From NCBI GenBank assembly GCA_937983495.1, contig CALKAA010000289.1, forward strand, positions 1 to 5,279: 5,279 nt of DNA, written 5' to 3'. Positions 5,265 to 5,279 of the stretch are shown here, one piece after another; the first letter of the stretch is position 1, and every line of letters starts with the position of its first letter. The notes under the pieces were generated by a model. The model saw only the letters and a list, made by a program, of their open reading frames with translations, was not told where the DNA came from and did not search any database. This DNA comes from an uncultured Gemmobacter sp. GTDB taxonomy: Bacteria; Pseudomonadota; Alphaproteobacteria; Rhodobacterales; Rhodobacteraceae. Both the position numbers and the translations under genes were made by a program.

Positions 5265-5279
5265 CCCGCCACTGGCGGG
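5265..5279. repeat. Terminal palindrome at the right contig end
   Basis: CCCGCCA-C-TGGCGGG is a perfect dyad whose last base is the last base of the window. The same six-base core GCCCGC/CCCGCC also occurs just before it (5259-5265). It may be a natural GC-rich intergenic repeat that stopped assembly, or a fold-back like the one at the left end. Confidence 0.6.

Larger units (their letters stand above)
5174..5279. other. Region downstream of metG to the contig end
   Basis: This 106-bp stretch has no convincing gene. Its first part, up to the TGA at 5223-5225, reads openly in the frame +1 to metG (residues such as SEAVAEAIAEVMLKRG), which looks coding-like but has no ribosome site. The rest is GC-rich and contains two inverted repeats, listed separately. 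Confidence 0.5.

Noticed and set aside
3356..5272. Minus-strand open frame of 638 codons opposite metG
   Set aside because: It is antisense to a clearly identified MetRS for almost its full length, shows no recognisable motif, and has low-complexity His/Gly/Ala-rich composition typical of antisense frames in high-GC3 genes.
1..5279. Novel multi-gene defence, secretion or mobile system
   Set aside because: All four recognisable genes are housekeeping or common transporters. There are no transposase, integrase, nuclease, phage or CRISPR signatures, and codon use is uniform throughout.

Overview
This is a GC-rich bacterial contig with a strong preference for G or C at third codon positions. The protein sequences and the neighbourhood (anmK and tyrS divergent, then rarD, a small gene and metG) look like an alphaproteobacterium, most likely Rhodobacteraceae. 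That placement rests on recognising protein style and gene order, not on a search. The window appears to be a whole short contig. Its left end carries sequencing-adapter sequence and its right end stops on a palindrome.

Layout. Positions 1-19 are almost exactly an Illumina TruSeq adapter. Positions 20-605 (minus) hold the 5' half of anmK, anhydro-N-acetylmuramic acid kinase of peptidoglycan recycling, cut by the contig end. A 61-bp divergent spacer with a good -10 element leads into tyrS (667-1917, plus), tyrosyl-tRNA synthetase. A hairpin terminator at 1939-1969 separates tyrS from the convergent rarD (1981-2907, minus), an EamA/RarD-type membrane transporter. Upstream of rarD on the same strand is a small gene for an unrecognised 83-residue protein (2993-3244, minus). 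A 210-bp divergent spacer (3245-3454) separates it from metG (3455-5173, plus), methionyl-tRNA synthetase. The last 106 bp hold inverted repeats and no convincing gene.

How the genes relate. Two aminoacyl-tRNA synthetases supply translation. anmK is cell-wall recycling. rarD is an inner-membrane permease of uncertain substrate. They form separate transcription units rather than one pathway; only the 83-residue gene and rarD could be co-transcribed.

I see no mobile element, CRISPR array, RNA gene, toxin-antitoxin pair or new multi-gene system. This is mostly an ordinary housekeeping region. The points worth a second look are the artefactual left end (adapter plus fold-back that breaks a conserved AnmK motif), the unidentified 83-residue protein with a structured leader, paired DnaA-box-like sequences before metG, a 17-bp tandem duplication over a stop codon, and the degenerate KMSKS loop of MetRS.
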